From positions 1 to 37,439 of the forward strand of contig JAPLNB010000164.1 of the NCBI GenBank assembly GCA_026693085.1: a stretch of 37,439 nt of DNA. Reading direction: 5' to 3'. Below the pieces are notes generated by a model. The model was not told the origin of the DNA and ran no database searches. It saw only the letters and a program-made list of their open reading frames with translations. Shown piece by piece: positions 35,454-37,439 of the stretch (positions are counted from its first letter, which is position 1; every line of letters starts with the position of its first letter). The translations under genes were made by a program, and so were the position numbers. The stretch is from Planctomycetota bacterium (GTDB lineage: Bacteria; Planctomycetota; Phycisphaerae; Tepidisphaerales; Tepidisphaeraceae).

Positions 35454-36211
35454 ATGACCACCACCCCCGACCAAGACCTCTTCTGCCTCTCCTGTGGCTA
35501 CAACCAACGCGGCATCTCCTCCGAGCGCTGCCCCGAATGCGGCGCACTTTATTCCGACGCCCCTCCCTCCCCCATCCGCATCCCCTGGCACCACCGTAAA
35601 CACCTCGGCCTCCTCCGCGCCTACTGGAAAACCACCCACCTCGTCCTCTTCCACCCCAAACAGCTTACCCACGAAATCGCACACCCCCTCCCCTACTCCG
35701 ACGCCCGCAAATTCTGGCTCCTCACCATCGCCCAAACCCCTCCGGCCTCTTCACCCCCCTCTACTCCCCCATCTACCCAGCCGTCTCCCTCCACGTCGGC
35801 CTGCTCCTCTTCATCCTCTTCGCCACCGGCCTCCCCAGTTACTTCTGCCACCCTCGCCGCCTCCCCATCGACCACCAAAATCGCGCCATCGCCCTCTCCT
35901 ACTACACCTCCGCACCCCTCGCACTCACGCCCTTCTTCATCCTCCTCATCCTCCTCGCCGCCACCCTGTCCGCCGCCAACATCCGCCTCCTCCCCACACT
36001 CTTCGCCGGCCTCGCCGCACTCCTCGCCCTCTTCATCCTCGGCGCTTTCGACTACCGCACCATCACCCTCATCGCCGCCATCACCAACCGCAAACCCCTC
36101 CGCCTCGCCTGCATCCTCCTCCCCCTCTGGCTCCTCCTCGGCATCCTCCTGCTCATCATCACCCCCCTACTCCTGCACTACATCATCATGCTCGTCTTCT
36201 CGATGCTTTAG
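35454..36211 (+). pseudogene. Zinc-ribbon membrane protein with a single-base frameshift
   Basis: From ATG 35454 the frame encodes a zinc ribbon ('LFCLSCGYNQRG', 'RCPECGALY': CxxC ... CxxC) and a helix-rich stretch up to 'KFWLLTIAQ' near 35735. The same frame then becomes Ser/Pro-rich nonsense. Continuing one base back gives 'NPSGLFTPLYSPIYPAV' and about four membrane helices ('LLLFILFATGLPSYF', 'ALTPFFILLILLAATL', 'LFAGLAALLALFILGAF', 'LLPLWLLLGILLLIITPLLLHYI'), ending at TAG 36209-36211. The join fits loss of one A from an original CAAAAC at 35733-35737. Such zinc-ribbon plus helices proteins are common in planctomycetes and of unknown function. It may be a real pseudogene or an assembly error. 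Confidence 0.7.
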
Positions 36212-36217
36212 CCTGCA

Positions 36218-37395
36218 TCACTTCGCCGCCCGCGTGCTCGGCTGCGTCGCCGCCACCAACCCCATCACCGCCCCGCCCCCCGCCACCGGGTCCTTCGGCA
36301 TCTCCTTCAAATACTTCGGCACCAAATCCTCCACCCGCCCCGCCTTCCGACCGTTGTCCAGCTCATACAACCGCTCCGCCAGCTCAATCCCCGCCTTGCG
36401 CATCTGAAACACCCCCGCATAATGCCGCCGCACCGCCGGCCCCACCGCCGGAACCATCAGCGCCATCAGCGGCCCCCGAAACTTCGCCGTCTTCGGCACC
36501 GTCGGCACCTTCGCCGCCGCCGGCCCATCCGCCTCCCGGCACGCCTCCACCAACTCATTCGACCAAATCAACATCTGCCTCCCCTCATTCAACAGCATCG
36601 GCCGCGCCACCCACCCCCCAGCCGCGGTCATCGCATCCGCCGGTCCCATCGGCCACCGCTGAAAGCCCAAATCGCTCGGGTTCAGCTTCCCACCCGCTAC
36701 CGAGTACGCCGTATCAAGCTGAAACATCCGCTCCCCCTGCATCGCTCGCACCAACCCCTCCTGCATCGCCCCATCCTCCATCAACTCCCCCACCAACGCC
36801 CTCACACGCTCCCCTTCCCCCGCCCCCGAAATCCGAAACCCCGGCGCTATCCCCCCAACAACACTCGCCGCGTGATTCGATATCGCCAGCGCCATCAGAT
36901 GACAGATCAGAAACGGCAACCGATCCGTCGCCCGACTGATCATCAGCATGTCCCGCGCGTACTCCACCGCCGCCGCATCATCCCCCTTCTGATGCGAATA
37001 CACCGCCGCCGACGCCAGCAGCCGGCTCACGCCCCTCTGCCTATTCACCCACGGAAACATGACCGCAATCGTCGGACTCTCCAGCTTTATCCCCCACCTC
37101 ACCCCCTTCTTTCCCCGCGCCTTCCTCACCTCCGCCAACACATCCCCATGCCGCCTCATCACCCGCTCCATCAACGCCACATCCGCCCCCGACATCGGCA
37201 ACGTCGTCACCATGTCGTCCAGATCCTTCTCGACCCCCTCCACCTTGCTCGCCCGATCCAGCATTTCCCCCGCCCGCCTCAAATACGCCCCCGCATTCTC
37301 CTCATCCGCCACCGCCGGCTCCTGAAAATCCTCCAACACCACCGGTTCCCCCTTCGCCTTCAGCTTCGCAATCTCCCCTCCCAACCGCCGCTGCA
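36218..37395 (-). CDS. Planctomycete hypothetical protein with pseudopilin-like C-terminus, 5' end missing
   Basis: About 390 residues remain. The upstream side runs into poly-C at the contig end (poly-Gly in translation), so the N-terminus, probably with a membrane anchor, is not seen. The visible part is mostly helical: 'LGGEIAKLKAKGEPVVLEDF', 'ADEENAGAYLRRAGEML', and a long alpha region. The C-terminus 'LDNGRKAGRVEDLVPKYLKEMPKDP' resembles the end of type II secretion pseudopilins, where such a segment precedes a Gly/Pro loop. I recognise the style as a family frequent in planctomycetes but cannot assign a function. It converges on the frameshifted zinc-ribbon gene with a 6-base gap. Confidence 0.65.
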
Positions 37396-37439
37396 CCCCC
37401 CCCCCCCCCCCCCCCCACACCCCCCCCCCCCCCCCCCCC
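37396..37439. repeat. Poly-C at the contig end
   Basis: 21 C (37396-37416), then ACA, then 20 C to the last base. It is a probable sequencing artefact or unresolved homopolymer at which assembly stopped. Confidence 0.9.

Noticed and set aside
35731..35737. Programmed -1 frameshift at the CCCAAAC heptamer
   Set aside because: The reading-frame boundary (CC|CAA|AC) is not the X|XXY|YYZ phase needed for tandem slippage. A single-base deletion is simpler.

Overview
The window looks like a contig end from a high-GC member of the Planctomycetota, most likely class Phycisphaerae. This is inferred from gene content: a PEP-CTERM exported protein, a DUF1080 (3-keto-disaccharide hydrolase family) lipo/periplasmic protein, an SGNH hydrolase, OprP-type porins with a coiled-coil N-terminus, a zinc-ribbon membrane protein with a CPECG motif, and a pseudopilin-like 'LVPKYLKEMPKDP' protein. 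No rRNA, tRNA or CRISPR array was seen.

Layout. (i) 1-3945: carbohydrate and envelope enzymes (5'-truncated clan-A glycoside hydrolase, DUF1080, PEP-CTERM protein, SGNH hydrolase). (ii) 4130-7888: two paralogous porins on the minus strand, separated by a long apparently non-coding stretch. (iii) 8103-14364: an island of different base composition. It holds a decapitated RND efflux gene and a tight four-gene operon (sensor kinase, single-domain response regulator, unknown 270-aa protein, ComEC-like metallo-beta-lactamase hydrolase) with ATGA overlaps. This is the best candidate for an undescribed system. (iv) 14271-24962: a partial respiratory complex I operon in the order nuoG-H-I-J-K-(four-helix-bundle gene)-L-M-N. 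nuoA-F are absent. (v) 25013-30056: an exported beta-propeller and a full-length B12-dependent methionine synthase, both on the plus strand. (vi) 30066-30697: a VapC/Phd-type toxin-antitoxin pair with a readable promoter and operator. (vii) 30802-33548: a three-gene metal-transport operon (variant Nramp, MgtE-N/CBS regulator, and a 37-residue membrane peptide). (viii) 33890-37439: a decaying region with a Gly-rich periplasmic protein broken by a 51-base poly-C tract, a truncated gene beside a small inverted-repeat element, a frameshifted zinc-ribbon membrane protein, and a gene running into poly-C at the contig end.

Two genome-scale patterns run through the window. From about 14.3 kb onward the plus strand is much richer in C than G whatever the gene direction, while the sensor-kinase island is not. 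Five arrays of 7-bp tandem repeats sit at gene boundaries, and two of them, in opposite orientation, bracket the four-helix-bundle gene that interrupts the nuo operon.

All family assignments come from reading motifs by eye. No database search was run.
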